Shown here piece by piece: positions 44,385-52,378 of a stretch of DNA of 64,000 nt. The first letter of the stretch is position 1, and the number at the start of each line of letters is the position of its first letter. The position numbers and the translations under genes are program-made. Under the pieces are notes generated by a model, which did no database searches, was not told the DNA's origin, and worked only from the letters and a program-made list of their open reading frames with translations. Source of the stretch: JAAGZL01 sp050297535 (GTDB lineage Bacteria; Pseudomonadota; Gammaproteobacteria; Chromatiales; Chromatiaceae); contig JBNKSV010000003.1 in the NCBI GenBank assembly GCA_050297535.1, forward strand, positions 30,372-94,371, given 5' to 3'.

Positions 44385-45077
44385 ATGAAGTTTCAAATCT
44401 ATCGCTACAACCCGGAAACAGACAAAGCGCCCTATATGCAGGATTACGAGGTGGAGGTCACCACGGATATGATGCTGCGTGACGCCCTGCTTGCCATCAA
44501 GGAGATGGATGAGTCCCTCAATTTCCGCCACTCCTGTGGTGAAGGTGTTTGCGGTTCAGATGGACTTAACGTAAACGGCAGAAACGTGTTGGCCTGCATT
44601 ACCCCTGCAGTTGATCTGTCAGAACCTGTCAAGGTGCGGCCATTGCCAGGGCGTCCAGTGATCCGTGATCTAGTAGTAGACATGGAGCAGTTCTACAACC
44701 AATACCGCGCAATCCGACCGTACATCATACGCAAGGATCCGGTCCCAGAGGTGGAGATGCTGCAATCTCCCGAAGACAGGGACAAACTGGATGGCCTGTA
44801 TGAATGCATTATGTGCGGCTGTTGTTCAACCTCCTGTCCTTCTTTCTGGTGGAATCCTGATAAATTCCTCGGTCCTCATGCGTTGCTACAGGCCTGGCGT
44901 TTTCTGGCCGACACCCGCGATCAGGGCAGGACAGAGCGTCTAGATGCCCTGGAGGGTCCTTACAAATTATTCCGTTGCCACACCATCATGAACTGTGTCG
45001 AGGTATGCCCAAAGAATCTTAATCCCACTAAGGCCATTGGACACATCAAGGCACTGATGTTGAAACAGTCCATATAA
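44385..45077 (+). CDS. sdhB: Succinate dehydrogenase iron-sulfur subunit SdhB
   Basis: Carries electrons from SdhA to the quinone through three clusters. The 230-residue protein has the [2Fe-2S] ligands in HSCGEGVCGSDGLNVNG and NVLAC, the first ferredoxin motif CIMCGCCSTSC and the second CHTIMNCVEVCPKNLNP. Nine bases separate it from sdhA, and its stop overlaps the sdhE start by one base. Confidence 0.98.
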   Translation: MKFQIYRYNPETDKAPYMQDYEVEVTTDMMLRDALLAIKEMDESLNFRHSCGEGVCGSDGLNVNGRNVLACITPAVDLSEPVKVRPLPGRPVIRDLVVDMEQFYNQYRAIRPYIIRKDPVPEVEMLQSPEDRDKLDGLYECIMCGCCSTSCPSFWWNPDKFLGPHALLQAWRFLADTRDQGRTERLDALEGPYKLFRCHTIMNCVEVCPKNLNPTKAIGHIKALMLKQSI

Positions 45078-45349
45078 TGGTTATTTCCGGTCGGTGGCAG
45101 GATGAATTACCATCTATGAGCCAACTCCGCTGGTCATGTCGGCGCGGCCTGCTGGAGTTGGATCTGCTGCTGAATTCATACTTGGACAAAGTCTACGAGC
45201 AACTCACAGATGTTGAGAAGCGACAGTTTATAAGCCTGTTGGATATGCAAGATCAGGAGATGTATGAAATGTTTATAGGGAAGACAAGTCCGAACAATAA
45301 GAAACAGGCCGAGTTATTGGAGAGGATAAGGGGTTGTATGGGAAATTGA
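45077..45349 (+). CDS. sdhE: FAD assembly factor SdhE (YgfY/Sdh5)
   Basis: Promotes covalent FAD attachment to SdhA (and FrdA). The 90-residue helical protein has the defining LRWSCRRGLLELDLLL with the Arg-Gly-x-x-Glu motif, then TDVEKRQFISLLDMQDQEMYEMF. The ATG at 45077 overlaps the sdhB stop; an internal ATG at 45116 would give the more usual short N-terminus but has a weaker ribosome site. Its position after sdhB links it to complex II; in E. coli it stands with ygfX instead, and here both are together. Confidence 0.93.
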   Translation: MVISGRWQDELPSMSQLRWSCRRGLLELDLLLNSYLDKVYEQLTDVEKRQFISLLDMQDQEMYEMFIGKTSPNNKKQAELLERIRGCMGN

Positions 45350-45352
45350 CCC

Positions 45353-45799
45353 ATGCGGCGCACACCATCAGCACCCATTAGGGTGGATCTGGGTTTTTCT
45401 GAGCAGCTAGCTGGTTATCTGTTGGCGGCGCATCTGTCAGCGCTATTCCTGGTCATAATTCTCGATCAGGGAATATATCTGTCTTGCTGTCTGTTCACTC
45501 TCATCGTCCTTAGCCTGATCTATTGGTGGCAGCGCGATCTAGCACGTTCTATGGATGAATCAGTCATAGGTGTGGACTGGAGTGACACGAGAGGCTGGAT
45601 GCTGAGATTAAAAAACGGCGATAGTCTGAGGGCGGTTCTTTGCCCCTCCAGCATCATCAGCAGACATCTCATTATTCTTCACTTTAATGCCGATGGGATT
45701 GGCAGAAGCGCACTTGCAATACCAGGGGATGCCACTGGTAAAAACCAGTTCAGAAGGCTTAGGGTATTGCTAAGAATGTACAATCACCTCGGTGAGTAG
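45353..45799 (+). CDS. ygfX: YgfX/CptA-like membrane protein
   Basis: A 148-residue protein with two hydrophobic helices near the N-terminus (about 20-60), followed by a soluble tail with LARSMDESVIGVDWSDTRGWMLRLKNGD and RLRVLLRM. This layout and its place after sdhE match YgfX (CptA), which in E. coli was described as a toxin acting on cytoskeletal proteins with SdhE/YgfY as partner; that role is debated. A link to flavoprotein or complex II biogenesis is also plausible from context. Its last 16 bases overlap the convergent nadB. Confidence 0.8.
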   Translation: MRRTPSAPIRVDLGFSEQLAGYLLAAHLSALFLVIILDQGIYLSCCLFTLIVLSLIYWWQRDLARSMDESVIGVDWSDTRGWMLRLKNGDSLRAVLCPSSIISRHLIILHFNADGIGRSALAIPGDATGKNQFRRLRVLLRMYNHLGE

Positions 45800-47391
45800 T
45801 TGTCCGGGATCATAATGGTAGGCTGACGCTGCTGATCGTCACTATTCGGGTGGTCGATGTTGTAGTGTAGCCCTCGGCTCTCCCGTCTGCGCATGGCGGA
45901 GCGGATTATCAGATTCGCCACATCTACCAGGTTACGCAGTTCCAGATGATCGTTATGCACCTTGAAGCTGCTGTAGTACTCCTTTATCTCTTGGCGCAGC
46001 ATATTCACCCGGCGCCTGGCCCGCTCCAAGCGTTTGTTGCTGCGCACGATACCCACGTAATCCCACATGAGGCGTCGCAGCTCGTCCCAATTATGGGATA
46101 CCACCACCTCTTCGTCTGAATCGGCGACCCGACTCTCATCCCAGGCCGGGATATCCGGGGGAGGGGAGATGTTTTTCAGGTTATTGACAATATCGTTGGC
46201 CGCTGTCTCGCCATATACCAGGCACTCCAGGAGTGAATTGCTGGCCATGCGGTTGGCGCCGTGCAGCCCTGTATATGACGCCTCGCCTATAGCATATAGA
46301 TTCTGGATATCGGTGCGGGCATTGCGGTCAATCATAATGCCTCCGCAGGTGTAGTGTGCGGCCGGCACCACCGGAATGGGTTCTTTGGTGATATCTATGC
46401 CAAAACTCAGACACTTGGCGTGAATCATGGGGAATCTTTTCTGTATAAACTCTGCCGGTTTATGGCTGATATCCAGGAACATACAGTCCGTTCCCAGACG
46501 CTTCATCTCATGGTCTATGGCGCGGGCCACGATATCGCGGGGTGCCAATTCAGCCCTTTCGTCAAAATTGGGCATGAACCTGGTTCCGTCCGGCAACAGC
46601 AGTTTGCCGCCCTCTCCACGCAGGGCCTCGGTGACCAGGAACGATTTGGCATGGGGGTGATACAGGCAGGTGGGATGGAACTGGATAAATTCCATATTCG
46701 CCACCCGGCATCCGGCGCGCCAACCCATGGCGATACCATCGCCGGTAGCGATATCAGGATTTGAGGTATAAAGATATACCTTACTGGCTCCGCCGGTGGC
46801 CAAGACTACAAAACGGGAGCGGAATGTGTCCACATGATCGGTGTCACGGTTGTATACGTAGGCCCCCAGACAGCGGTTGTCCTTGAATCCGAGCTTATGT
46901 CCGGTGATCAGGTCAATGGCGTTTCTATTCTCAAATATCTCAATATTCTGCTTGGTGCGGACATGCTCTTCCAGGGTGGTTTGCATGACCTGACCGGTGG
47001 CGTCAGCCGCATGGATTACCCGGCGATGGGAGTGTCCGCCCTCACGAGTCAGGTGGTATTCATCCTCATTTTTTTGGCGTTTGGTGAACTCCATGCCTTG
47101 GCTCAGCAACCACTGGATGTTCGCAGGACCATGTTCAACAACCATGCGTACCGCTTCCTCATCACATAGGCCAGCGCCAGCATTTAGGGTGTCTGCAATG
47201 TGGGATTCGATGGAGTCATCTTTATCCAGAACGGCGGAAATACCACCCTGGGCATAATAGGTGTTGCTTTCTGATAGTCGCGTCTTTGACAAAACGGCTA
47301 TTTTAATATTCTCAGGAAGACGCAATGCCAGACTCAGTCCGGCCGCTCCACTACCGATAATAACGACGTCATGCAGGTAACTTTTTCCCAT
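45784..47391 (-). CDS. nadB: L-aspartate oxidase NadB
   Basis: First step of de novo NAD synthesis: oxidises aspartate to iminoaspartate. The 535-residue flavoprotein is an SdhA homologue with IIGSGAAGLSLALRLP, YYAQGGISAVLDKDDS, EFIQFHPTC, TEALRGEGGKL and GLHGANRMASNSLLECLV. The flavinylation His of SdhA is absent, so FAD is non-covalent. It is convergent with ygfX (16-base overlap) and divergent from rpoE. Confidence 0.96.
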   Translation of the reverse strand: MGKSYLHDVVIIGSGAAGLSLALRLPENIKIAVLSKTRLSESNTYYAQGGISAVLDKDDSIESHIADTLNAGAGLCDEEAVRMVVEHGPANIQWLLSQGMEFTKRQKNEDEYHLTREGGHSHRRVIHAADATGQVMQTTLEEHVRTKQNIEIFENRNAIDLITGHKLGFKDNRCLGAYVYNRDTDHVDTFRSRFVVLATGGASKVYLYTSNPDIATGDGIAMGWRAGCRVANMEFIQFHPTCLYHPHAKSFLVTEALRGEGGKLLLPDGTRFMPNFDERAELAPRDIVARAIDHEMKRLGTDCMFLDISHKPAEFIQKRFPMIHAKCLSFGIDITKEPIPVVPAAHYTCGGIMIDRNARTDIQNLYAIGEASYTGLHGANRMASNSLLECLVYGETAANDIVNNLKNISPPPDIPAWDESRVADSDEEVVVSHNWDELRRLMWDYVGIVRSNKRLERARRRVNMLRQEIKEYYSSFKVHNDHLELRNLVDVANLIIRSAMRRRESRGLHYNIDHPNSDDQQRQPTIMIPDNYSPR

Positions 47392-47482
47392 TTCAAACTA
47401 CCTAAAATTTGCTGCCATCTACATTGAGGTTCATAATTCGCCGATTACCGGTTGGTGGAAAACAGATGCAAACAGTTATTGT

Positions 47483-47512
47483 TTGCAGAATCCTACCCCA
47501 ATTTTGTATAAC
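47483..47512 (+). promoter_or_regulatory. Candidate sigma70-type promoter upstream of rpoE
   Basis: TTGCAG (47483-47488) and TATAAC (47507-47512) are 18 bases apart, with the -10 box at 5 of 6. It lies about 120 bases before the rpoE start in the 243-base divergent gap with nadB. GGAAC at about 47515 recalls the -35 of sigmaE promoters, but I find no TCTGA-like -10 at the right distance. Confidence 0.35.
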
Positions 47513-47634
47513 TAGGAACAAAAGTTAGCACCTTAGGCAAAAATGCCCTGGAGATACGAGAACTAATTCATGTGTAGCCTGTCAATGCATGTAAATGTGG
47601 ATCTGCGCTTGCCGTGGAAATGGAGAAGGCCCAT

Positions 47635-48213
47635 ATGGGCGAACGGCAAGTAGATCAAGAACTGGTTGAGCGGGTACAGCGTGGTGACAAGAAGGCGTTT
47701 GATCTTCTGGTCCTGAAATACCAGCGCAAGGTGGTTAATCTGGTATCACGCTATGTGCGTAACCATAGTGAGGCGCTAGACGTGACTCAGGAGGCTTTTA
47801 TCAAGGCCTACAAGGCCATCCCAAACTTTCGTGGGGAGAGTGCCTTTTATACCTGGATCTACCGTATAGCCATAAATACCGCTAAAAATCACCTTGTAGC
47901 CCAGGGACGGCGTCCACCAGGTTCCGATCTTGATGCAGGCACAGCCGAGCAGATGGATATAGGCATGCGTCTTCAGGAGAACTCGACCCCTGAGAACCAG
48001 TTGATGGAGGCTGAGATCGCCGAGACGGTACGTGAAGCGATAGAAGAACTTCCGGAAGACCTTAAAACCGCAATAACTTTGCGTGAATTGGAAGGTCTAA
48101 GTTATGAAGAGATAGCTCAGGTTATGTCATGTCCGGTAGGAACTGTGAGGTCACGGATATTCCGTGCTCGTGAGGCTATAAACATAAAACTGGCCCCGTT
48201 GTTGGAGCCATAA
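47635..48213 (+). CDS. rpoE: RNA polymerase sigma factor RpoE (AlgU)
   Basis: ECF sigma factor for the envelope-stress response. The 192 residues (from ATG 47635, with GGAGAAGG 5 bases upstream; an earlier GTG would add 7) show region 2 with DLLVLKYQRKVVNLVSRYV and FIKAYKAIPNFRGESAFYTWIYRIAINTAKN, and region 4 with ALTLRELEGLSYEEIA-type helices and VGTVRSRIFRAREAI. The close match to AlgU/RpoE and the following anti-sigma genes settle the call. Confidence 0.97.
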   Translation: MGERQVDQELVERVQRGDKKAFDLLVLKYQRKVVNLVSRYVRNHSEALDVTQEAFIKAYKAIPNFRGESAFYTWIYRIAINTAKNHLVAQGRRPPGSDLDAGTAEQMDIGMRLQENSTPENQLMEAEIAETVREAIEELPEDLKTAITLRELEGLSYEEIAQVMSCPVGTVRSRIFRAREAINIKLAPLLEP

Positions 48214-48250
48214 GGTACACCGCTAAGTAATTACATTCAGGTAGCGAACG

Positions 48251-48886
48251 ATGACAAACAAGCTAAATGAACAGATATCGGCATTGTTGGATGATGAATT
48301 GACCGACCATGAGGTAGCATCCGTACTGACCATGTTGGGACAGGATGACAATCTAAGGCATCGGTGGGACAGGTACCATCTGATTGGCGACGTTATACGT
48401 GGAGAGTCCGTCCATGTCGACGTAAGTGATATTTCTGAGCGAGTCAGAAGCATGATCGCCCTGGAACCAGCCATCATCTCCATTCCAAAGAAGCAGAAAT
48501 CCTATTCCTGGAAGTCAAACTGGCTAAAATCAGCAGCTGGCGCCGCGTTAGCGGCATCAGTAGCGACGGTGGTTATCCTAAACGCGCCTGGATTGCTAGG
48601 TTTGAGTGATCCCAGCCAGCCTAGCATTGCCACTATAAGTTCCAGTGATGTACCAGCGGTAGCTAATCTTGCCTCAGCCAATATAAATACCACTGGCACC
48701 CAGCAGATAATGCCGGTGGCGCATCAGGTCATCTCCGGATCTCGTTGGAAGAATCTACAAGAACCATCACTAGAGAACAGATTGAATGGTTATCTTGTTG
48801 ACCATAGCGAATATGTAACTACTGGTACTGGCATGAGGGTGATGCCATATGCCACCTTCGTCGGTTATGACTCGAAACAGCGCTAG
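48251..48886 (+). CDS. rseA: Anti-sigma-E factor RseA (MucA)
   Basis: A 211-residue inner-membrane protein that holds RpoE inactive. The cytoplasmic N-terminal domain reads NEQISALLDDELTDHEV, and HRWDRYHLIGDVIRGE is the RpoE-binding segment. A transmembrane helix covers about residues 95-117 (SAAGAALAASVATVVIL), and the periplasmic tail binds RseB. Release occurs by regulated proteolysis (DegS/AlgW, RseP) in known systems. Its 3' end overlaps the earliest rseB start by 38 bases. Confidence 0.93.
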   Translation: MTNKLNEQISALLDDELTDHEVASVLTMLGQDDNLRHRWDRYHLIGDVIRGESVHVDVSDISERVRSMIALEPAIISIPKKQKSYSWKSNWLKSAAGAALAASVATVVILNAPGLLGLSDPSQPSIATISSSDVPAVANLASANINTTGTQQIMPVAHQVISGSRWKNLQEPSLENRLNGYLVDHSEYVTTGTGMRVMPYATFVGYDSKQR

Positions 48887-49868
48887 CCACACCATGTCTA
48901 GAAGCTTCCTGCTGTTATCTCTGTTGGTATATTTGCCTGCGGCTTTCGCCGACGACTCGCAGCATGAAGCCTACAACTGGTTGGAAAAGATGCATAGTGC
49001 GGTACAGCAGTTGAATTACGCAGGCACTTTCGTTCATCTGCATAACCAAAATATGGAAACCATGCGAATTGTGCATACGGTAGAGGATGGCGTAGAAAGG
49101 GAACGCCTGGTCTCTCTAAACGGGGTACAGCGCGAGGTGGTGCGAAGCAAAGGAGAAGTCATCTGTATACAGCCAGATCTAAAGAGTGTTCTGGTAGGTA
49201 AACGGGTAGGACATGGCGCCATCACAAATATTGTCCCATATGATCCAAATGAGATCGCTGCCTATTATGAGTTCAAGATAGGCAGTGAGGAACGCATTGC
49301 CGACAGGAAGGCAAAGATAATATACGTAATACCAAAGGACGAGGACAGGTACGGGCATAGGGTATCCCTGGATACGGAAACGGCTCTTCCACTCAGATCG
49401 GATATACTGGATAACTCTGGTAATCCCATTTCCCAGATCATGTTCACCAGCATAAAAACTGGTCCAGAGGTGCGTGATAATGCACTTGAATTGGTAACCC
49501 AAGATGAATTGAAGGAATACAACTGGAAACACCAAATACCCATGGTAAATATGGCCACTACTGATGAGAGTGGCAAGTGGGAGTTTGGTCCGTATCCGGA
49601 TGGTTTCAGATTAAGCGTCCATGAAGGTAGACCTGGCAATAAAGACGGAGATACCGTAGAGCATTTTGTCTTTACAGATGGTCTGGCCACCATGTCTGTC
49701 TATATTGAAAAGTCCATGGCAGGGAAACGCTTCGAAGGCGGATCACAAATGGGTGCCATCCACGCCTATGGCACCCAAGTTGGCGATTTTCAGGTTACCG
49801 CAGTTGGTGAGGTTCCTGCCCAGACGGTGAAAAAGTTCGCACTCTCGGCAAAATATAAGCAGGAGTAA
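48849..49868 (+). CDS. rseB: Sigma-E regulatory protein RseB (MucB)
   Basis: Periplasmic protein that protects RseA from cleavage and senses lipid or mislocalised envelope components. The 339-residue product carries a signal peptide (SRSFLLLSLLVYLPAAFA, cleavage before DDSQHEA), an N-terminal LolA-like domain with LNYAGTFVHLHNQNMETMRIVH and a smaller C-terminal domain with GPYPDGFRLSV and AIHAYGTQVGDFQVTAVGEVP. The start at 48849 has GGTGAT 5 bases upstream and overlaps rseA; ATG 48894 would give a leaner signal peptide, so the exact start is uncertain. Confidence 0.92.
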   Translation: MPPSSVMTRNSASHTMSRSFLLLSLLVYLPAAFADDSQHEAYNWLEKMHSAVQQLNYAGTFVHLHNQNMETMRIVHTVEDGVERERLVSLNGVQREVVRSKGEVICIQPDLKSVLVGKRVGHGAITNIVPYDPNEIAAYYEFKIGSEERIADRKAKIIYVIPKDEDRYGHRVSLDTETALPLRSDILDNSGNPISQIMFTSIKTGPEVRDNALELVTQDELKEYNWKHQIPMVNMATTDESGKWEFGPYPDGFRLSVHEGRPGNKDGDTVEHFVFTDGLATMSVYIEKSMAGKRFEGGSQMGAIHAYGTQVGDFQVTAVGEVPAQTVKKFALSAKYKQE

Positions 49869-49876
49869 TCATCCAG

Positions 49877-50368
49877 GTGATCGAAGAGAATGCACTGATA
49901 TTGAGCTGTGAAGGCGACTACGCCAGTATAGAGACCAGACCCCAGGGTGCTTGTGGGAGCTGTTCTTCCAGCGAGGTGTGCGGGACCAGTGTATTTGCCA
50001 AGGCATTCGGTAATCGTAGAACAGTGATGCGGGTGCCAAACAGCATTCAGGCCAAGCCGGGAGACCAGGTAATTATCGGTTTGCAAGACTCTGCACTTAC
50101 AAAAGTATCTATGGTGTTCTATATGGTTCCGATCATCTCAATGATCTTATGCGCCATTTTCGGACAGGGTATGGCAAGCATGTTTGGCTATGTATCCCAC
50201 GACAAGTTTGCCATTATCGGGGGCGTGTTTGGATTTATTGCCGGGCTTGGTCTGGTACGAATCTTTTCTGGAAAAATACAGAAAGACAGCCGTTACCAGC
50301 CGGTAATGCTTAGATTTGCCGCGTCTGAGAAAGTAACATTTGATATCAACCCCAAACTACCTGCGTAA
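49877..50368 (+). CDS. rseC: Sigma-E regulatory protein RseC (MucC)
   Basis: A 163-residue inner-membrane protein with a cytoplasmic N-terminal Cys motif (CGSCSSSEVCGTSVFAKAF, i.e. C-x2-C-x5-C) and two transmembrane helices (about 75-95 and 103-125). RseC modulates the sigma-E pathway and in E. coli is part of the SoxR-reducing system. The start is GTG 49877. It follows rseB by 8 bases and precedes mucD by 111. Confidence 0.92.
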   Translation: MIEENALILSCEGDYASIETRPQGACGSCSSSEVCGTSVFAKAFGNRRTVMRVPNSIQAKPGDQVIIGLQDSALTKVSMVFYMVPIISMILCAIFGQGMASMFGYVSHDKFAIIGGVFGFIAGLGLVRIFSGKIQKDSRYQPVMLRFAASEKVTFDINPKLPA

Positions 50369-50479
50369 CAGCCAAGCATGATCGGCGTATAACACCATTT
50401 GGCGCTCCATCCGCCGGAACTTCTTATAGAACTGACGCTCTATTCTTCGTCAAAGTTTAAAGCATTACAGGAGTAAAAA

Positions 50480-51949
50480 ATGAGCAGACCGCTTATAAAG
50501 AAATATATCTATTCCAACCTGTTAGCAATGGCACTGCTGTTTACCGTATTTGGTGTCCAGGCAAGCGAGCTTCCTGATTTTACCGGCATGGTGGAACAAA
50601 ACGCCCCTGCGGTTGTAAATATCAGCACTAAGTCTAAGAAACCTATGTATAGATTTAGGCATAACCTAAGGATACCTGACTTTCCACAGAACAGTCCCTT
50701 CAATGAGCTCTTCCGTCATTTCTTTGATGAACAACGGAGAGGATATGGCGGGGGAGGGGAAGGTGATGAAGGTGATGGCGAAGATGATGGCGTTCTGACT
50801 CCCCAATCCCTTGGATCAGGCTTCATCATAAGTAGTGATGGCTATGTGTTGACCAACAATCACGTGATTGATGATGCGGATGAAATAGTTGTAAGACTGA
50901 ACGATAGACGGGAGTTCGAGGCGAAGGTAGTCGGCAGTGATAAGCAGAGTGATACCGCGCTACTCAAGATAGACGCCAAAGACCTTCCCACCGTAAAGAT
51001 TGGAAAATCTAGTGATTTGAAGGTAGGTGAGTGGGTGTTGGCTATCGGTTCCCCTTTTGGGTTCGATTACTCAGTGACCCAGGGCATCGTAAGCGCCATG
51101 GGCAGGAGTCTGCCAAGGGAGAACTATGTCCCGTTTATCCAAACCGATGTCGCCATCAACCCTGGCAATTCGGGTGGACCGCTGTTCAACCTAAATGGCG
51201 AGGTGGTAGGGGTAAATTCTCAAATATATAGCCGTACCGGCGGTTTTATGGGCCTCTCATTCGCGATTCCGATCGAGGTTGCCATGAATATTTCGGAACA
51301 ACTGCGCACCAATGGCAAGGTATCCAGGGGGTGGCTCGGAGTAATTATCCAGGATGTTACGAGGGATCTGGCTGATTCGTTCGGCATGAAACAGCCCAGC
51401 GGTGCATTGGTCTCCAAGATACTTCCTGATAGCCCCGCCGAAAAGGCCAAATTGAAGCCAGGCGACATCATAATGGAGTTCAACAGCAAGGAAATAAAGA
51501 ACTCTTCCGAGCTACCGCCTCTGGTTGGGTCCAGCGAGGTAAACAAACCATCCAAGCTCTCGATCTTGCGTCAGGGCAAAAAAGTGGAGTTGGATGTCAC
51601 CATAGGCGAGCTACCATCTGATGATGAGATGGAGGCAAAAACCAAGCGTGTCGGAGAGACCTCAAATAAGGCCCTTGGCCTCAAGGTCAAGGATCTTTCC
51701 GAACAACAGATGGAGAAGATGCAGCTGTCGGAAGGAGGGGTGGTTGTATACGAGGTCGGTCCTGGGGCCGGTATGGCAGCTGGGATAAGACGTGGAGATG
51801 TTATCCAGATGCTTGATGGCAAGAAAATCAGGAATACAGATGATTTTAAAAAGGCTGTGGATGGCCTCAAGGCAGGAAGGAGTGTCGCCGTGTTAGTGCA
51901 AAGATATGCTGGACCAGTATTTCTGGCCCTGAAGGTGCCGGCAAAATAG
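50480..51949 (+). CDS. mucD: Periplasmic serine endoprotease DegP/MucD
   Basis: HtrA-family protease and chaperone for misfolded envelope proteins. The 489 residues include a signal peptide (cleavage after VQAS, about 29), the protease domain with catalytic His128 (LTNNHVID), Asp158 (QSDTALLKID) and Ser231 (NPGNSGGPLF), then two PDZ domains (about 285-375 and 390-480). An unusual low-complexity Gly/Asp/Glu-rich stretch (about 89-104) lies in the LA-loop region. AGGAG precedes the ATG. Position after rseABC is that of Pseudomonas mucD, a sigma-E regulon member. Confidence 0.96.
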   Translation: MSRPLIKKYIYSNLLAMALLFTVFGVQASELPDFTGMVEQNAPAVVNISTKSKKPMYRFRHNLRIPDFPQNSPFNELFRHFFDEQRRGYGGGGEGDEGDGEDDGVLTPQSLGSGFIISSDGYVLTNNHVIDDADEIVVRLNDRREFEAKVVGSDKQSDTALLKIDAKDLPTVKIGKSSDLKVGEWVLAIGSPFGFDYSVTQGIVSAMGRSLPRENYVPFIQTDVAINPGNSGGPLFNLNGEVVGVNSQIYSRTGGFMGLSFAIPIEVAMNISEQLRTNGKVSRGWLGVIIQDVTRDLADSFGMKQPSGALVSKILPDSPAEKAKLKPGDIIMEFNSKEIKNSSELPPLVGSSEVNKPSKLSILRQGKKVELDVTIGELPSDDEMEAKTKRVGETSNKALGLKVKDLSEQQMEKMQLSEGGVVVYEVGPGAGMAAGIRRGDVIQMLDGKKIRNTDDFKKAVDGLKAGRSVAVLVQRYAGPVFLALKVPAK

Positions 51950-52209
51950 TGGAAAAACCGTTAGTTAAGATATTTTACCGGAACGGTTGTCATCTGTGTG
52001 AGGACATGATGTTGCAGCTTGTAGAGCTGCAACAGACATTGGGATTTGAAGTGGAACAGATTGATGTGGATAGTGACAACAATCTGCAACAACACTATGG
52101 CCATCTAGTGCCGGTTCTTGAGTCTAATGGCACAGAGATATGCCGGTACTATCTGGATGAAAAGACATTAACTGACTATTTTAGGAGCTACGCAAGTAAG
52201 GTATCATAA
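51949..52209 (+). CDS. Glutaredoxin-like family protein
   Basis: An 86-residue thioredoxin-fold protein with FYRNGCHLCEDM (CxxC active site CHLC) and LVPVLESNGTEI holding the cis-proline segment. It belongs to the small glutaredoxin-like (DUF836-type) group often found after mucD. The start is GTG 51949, overlapping the mucD stop by one base, so it is co-translated. A cytoplasmic thiol-disulfide or redox-repair role is inferred; its substrate is unknown. A strong terminator follows. Confidence 0.88.
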   Translation: MEKPLVKIFYRNGCHLCEDMMLQLVELQQTLGFEVEQIDVDSDNNLQQHYGHLVPVLESNGTEICRYYLDEKTLTDYFRSYASKVS

Positions 52210-52281
52210 CGTCCACTTAGAGAGTTACACCGTATGGCATTTGGAAACAAAGACTTATGGTGTTTACCGCAACCGGTTGGG

Positions 52282-52318
52282 AACGGAACTTTTCACGAGA
52301 GAAGTTCCGTTTTCCTTT
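52282..52318 (+). terminator. Rho-independent terminator between the glutaredoxin gene and lepA
   Basis: AACGGAACTT and AAGTTCCGTT form a perfect 10-base stem with a 10-base loop, then TTCCTTT. It closes the rpoE-rse-mucD-glutaredoxin transcript. lepA begins 60 bases later, probably from its own start site. Confidence 0.75.
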
Positions 52319-52378
52319 ATTTAGACATGGCGGCCTGTGTGCTCGCATTAGCAGGCTGTTGGAACACCAGAAGCAATA

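Noticed and set aside
47513..47560. Sigma-E autoregulatory promoter (GGAAC) before rpoE
   Set aside because: No matching -10 element at 16-17 bases was found; mentioned only as a partial match.
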